Assembly (NCBI GenBank): GCA_900757285.1
Contig: CAAENI010000025.1
Coordinates: forward strand, 1-42,699
Origin: an uncultured Collinsella sp.
Lineage (GTDB): Bacteria > Actinomycetota > Coriobacteriia > Coriobacteriales > Coriobacteriaceae
DNA length: 42,699 nt
Direction of reading: 5' to 3'
Numbering within the stretch: the stretch's first letter is position 1; each line of letters starts with the position of its first letter. Of this stretch, positions 41,114 to 42,699 are shown piece by piece. The notes under the pieces are model-generated. The model was not told where the DNA came from and ran no database searches. It was given only the letters and a program-made list of their open reading frames with translations. Made by a program: the position numbers and the translations under genes.

Positions 41114-41899
41114 ATGGCACGGATTCTGATCGTAGAGGATGAGGAGAAAATCGCCCGCTTTGTGACACTCGAGCTGGAGCACGAGGGCTACCAGGTGGAG
41201 CACGCCGCCGATGGCCGCACCGCCGTTGACCTGGCGCTGGAGCGCGACTACGATCTGATTCTGCTCGACGTACTGTTGCCGCAGCTCAACGGTATGGAAG
41301 TGCTGCGGCGCATCCGCAAGCACAAGGATGTGCCGGTGATTATGGTCACCGCGCGCGATGCCGTGATGGACAAGGTGGCTGGGCTCGATGCCGGCGCCGA
41401 CGATTACCTGACCAAGCCGTTTGCGATTGAGGAGCTGTTCGCACGGATCCGCGTGGCGTTGAAGCGCTCGGAGGCCGTGCGGGCGGCTTCGGGCGTTGGC
41501 GGCGGCGGGGCCGGGGCTGGCGTAGCGAGCGGCACGGCCGCCGGTATCGCCACAATGTCCCCGGCAACCGACACGGCCCAGACCGCTGCCGCGCCCTCCC
41601 CTGCCACACTCACCGTGGGATCGGTTGCGCTCGACCCCGACCGCCGCGAAGTCACGGTCGGCGGCTCGCCCATCGCGCTCACGGCCCGCGAGTTCGACGT
41701 CCTCGCCCTGCTTATGGCGCACGCCGGCACCGTGCTCACGCGCGAGCGCATCGCGCATGAGGCGCTAGGCTACGACTACGTGGGCGATACCAACAACGTC
41801 GATGTGCACATCGCACATTTGCGCGCCAAGATCGAAGACGCTGGCGGCGCCCGCATCATCCAGACCGTGCGCGGGGTGGGCTATGTCTGCCGCGCATAA
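41114..41899 (+). CDS. OmpR/PhoB-family response regulator
   Basis: A 261-residue regulator. The receiver domain (1-120) has the acidic pair VEDEE, phospho-acceptor Asp52 in LILLDVLLP, Thr79 in MVTAR and Lys101 in LTKPF. The winged-helix DNA-binding domain (about 165-260) has LTAREFDVLALLMAHAG, NNVDVHIAHLRAKIE and IQTVRGVGYVCRA. The Ala/Gly/Thr-rich linker (about 122-164) is roughly 30 residues longer than usual. It is phosphorylated by the histidine kinase encoded next, whose start overlaps this gene's stop by 17 bases. The target genes are unknown. Confidence 0.92.
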   Translation: MARILIVEDEEKIARFVTLELEHEGYQVEHAADGRTAVDLALERDYDLILLDVLLPQLNGMEVLRRIRKHKDVPVIMVTARDAVMDKVAGLDAGADDYLTKPFAIEELFARIRVALKRSEAVRAASGVGGGGAGAGVASGTAAGIATMSPATDTAQTAAAPSPATLTVGSVALDPDRREVTVGGSPIALTAREFDVLALLMAHAGTVLTRERIAHEALGYDYVGDTNNVDVHIAHLRAKIEDAGGARIIQTVRGVGYVCRA

Positions 41900-42699
41900 C
41901 GCCGAGGCCAAGCGCGTCACCTCCATCGCCCGCGCCATCAACTGGGGCTATATGTGGCGCCGCTTGATGAGCTACGTCTGGCTCGATCTGTTGCTGATGG
42001 TGATTGCGGCGGCGATCCTCGTCTATGGATACAACCAGACGCTGCCCGACAGCGCGTTTACCGCAGGCTGGATTCCCGGCGCCACCGTTCACGGCATGTC
42101 GCTGACGCCCGCACGCGGCTGGGACCTGACAACGCTCACCTATACCGTCGAGCTTGCGCGTACCACCAAGACTTTCCCCCTCGCGCAGGACCTCGTCACG
42201 CTATGGCCTCTCTACCTTGTAGTTGTGGGTTGGCAGGTCATCAGCGTGCTCAACATGCTCGGCGGCGCCCGCCGCGTGCGCCGCACCATGGCGCCGCTCA
42301 ACGACCTTGCCTTGCGCGTGGACGAACTCGGCCGCATGCAGCTCTCCGGCGGCAAGATGGAAACACTCGAGCAGGCCATCGAGCGCGCAAGCGTCGACTC
42401 GCCGAGCGTCACCACCGGCGACGCCGACCTGGCAAGCATCGAGGTCGCGCTCAACCGCCTGCTGCGCCAGATGCAAGAGGCCAAGCTGCAGCAGATGCGC
42501 TTTGTCAACGATGCGAGCCACGAGCTGCGCACGCCCATCGCGGTGATTCGGGGCTACGTAAACATGCTCGACCGCTGGGGCAAAGACGACCCGGACGTGC
42601 TGGCAGAATCCATCGCGTCCCTCAAGGCCGAAAGCGAGCACATGCAGGAGCTCGTGGAGCAGCTGCTGTTTTTGGCGCGCGGCGATGCCGGACGCACGG
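41883..42699 (+). CDS. Sensor histidine kinase (partial, cut by window end)
   Basis: The first 272 residues of the partner kinase of the preceding regulator. TM helix 1 lies at about 33-50 (LDLLLMVIAAAILVYGY), then a short extracytoplasmic loop to about 105, TM helix 2 at 106-126 (LWPLYLVVVGWQVISVL), a HAMP-like linker, and the dimerisation/phospho-acceptor H-box FVNDASHELRTPIAVIRGY with His213. The sequence stops in the DHp domain after LLFLARGDAG; the ATP-binding domain is outside the window. The ATG at 41883 overlaps the regulator's 3' end, a usual arrangement for coupled translation. Confidence 0.9.
   Translation, partial: MSAAHNAEAKRVTSIARAINWGYMWRRLMSYVWLDLLLMVIAAAILVYGYNQTLPDSAFTAGWIPGATVHGMSLTPARGWDLTTLTYTVELARTTKTFPLAQDLVTLWPLYLVVVGWQVISVLNMLGGARRVRRTMAPLNDLALRVDELGRMQLSGGKMETLEQAIERASVDSPSVTTGDADLASIEVALNRLLRQMQEAKLQQMRFVNDASHELRTPIAVIRGYVNMLDRWGKDDPDVLAESIASLKAESEHMQELVEQLLFLARGDAGRT

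Noticed and set aside
40424..41758. 444-codon ORF opposite the DUF4342 and response-regulator genes
   Set aside because: It runs across two well-supported genes and their promoter; sequence is low-complexity shadow.

Overview
The window is GC-rich chromosomal DNA with dense, often overlapping genes. Gene content (purH, a leaderless-looking GluQ-type tRNA-Asp synthetase, a DUF4342/UBA protein beside a PhoB-type two-component pair, and an Ala-rich CAP-domain surface protein with an MPATG sorting signal) suggests an actinobacterium of the Coriobacteriia, most likely Collinsella. That assignment is by recognition, not by a database search.

Layout. (1) 1-9.6 kb is mostly housekeeping: a partial gene, purH, a GNAT acetyltransferase, a DUF2207 membrane protein, gluQ, and a three-gene metallophosphoesterase operon. 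(2) 9.2-13.4 kb holds a small membrane protein with a Cys-rich C-terminus and a 1114-residue cell-wall protein. (3) 13.5-22.3 kb is one long minus-strand operon. In order of transcription it encodes a multi-TM protein, a 68-residue TM protein, a ClpX-like AAA+ ATPase, a SF2 (DinG-like) helicase split over two genes whose second half ends in a PD-(D/E)XK-like nuclease, and an Argonaute/PIWI-like protein. The last three genes read as a plasmid-defence system of DdmDE type with a split DdmD; this is the most interesting part of the window. (4) A divergent gene (22.6-24.2 kb) encodes an adenine-methylase-like domain with degraded catalytic motifs fused to an HsdS-like region. (5) 24.2-29.5 kb carries orphan acidic proteins, two multi-TM proteins and a DUF6076-like zinc-ribbon protein, with paired palindromes and a truncated duplicate gene. 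(6) 29.5-30.4 kb looks degenerate. (7) 30.4-33.3 kb is an AT-richer Type II restriction-modification cluster: two different restriction enzymes and one HTH-fused C5 methylase next to an 18-bp palindrome. (8) 33.5-36.7 kb has a ClpP paralogue, an orphan VirD4/TraG-like ATPase and an unknown protein. A second methylase-like/HsdS-like protein (37.0-38.4 kb) is divergent from them. (9) 38.5-40.0 kb is an AbiE-type toxin-antitoxin pair with a clear leaderless promoter, followed by a 181-bp element with 30-bp inverted ends. (10) 40.5 kb to the end returns to the core: DUF4342 protein, response regulator, histidine kinase (cut by the window edge).

The 13.5-40 kb stretch is a defence/accessory island. 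Two operons, each containing a P-loop ATPase, are each divergent from a methylase-like/HsdS-like gene, and an R-M system and an abortive-infection TA pair lie beside them. No integrase, transposase or relaxase gene is visible, so the island cannot be called an active mobile element.
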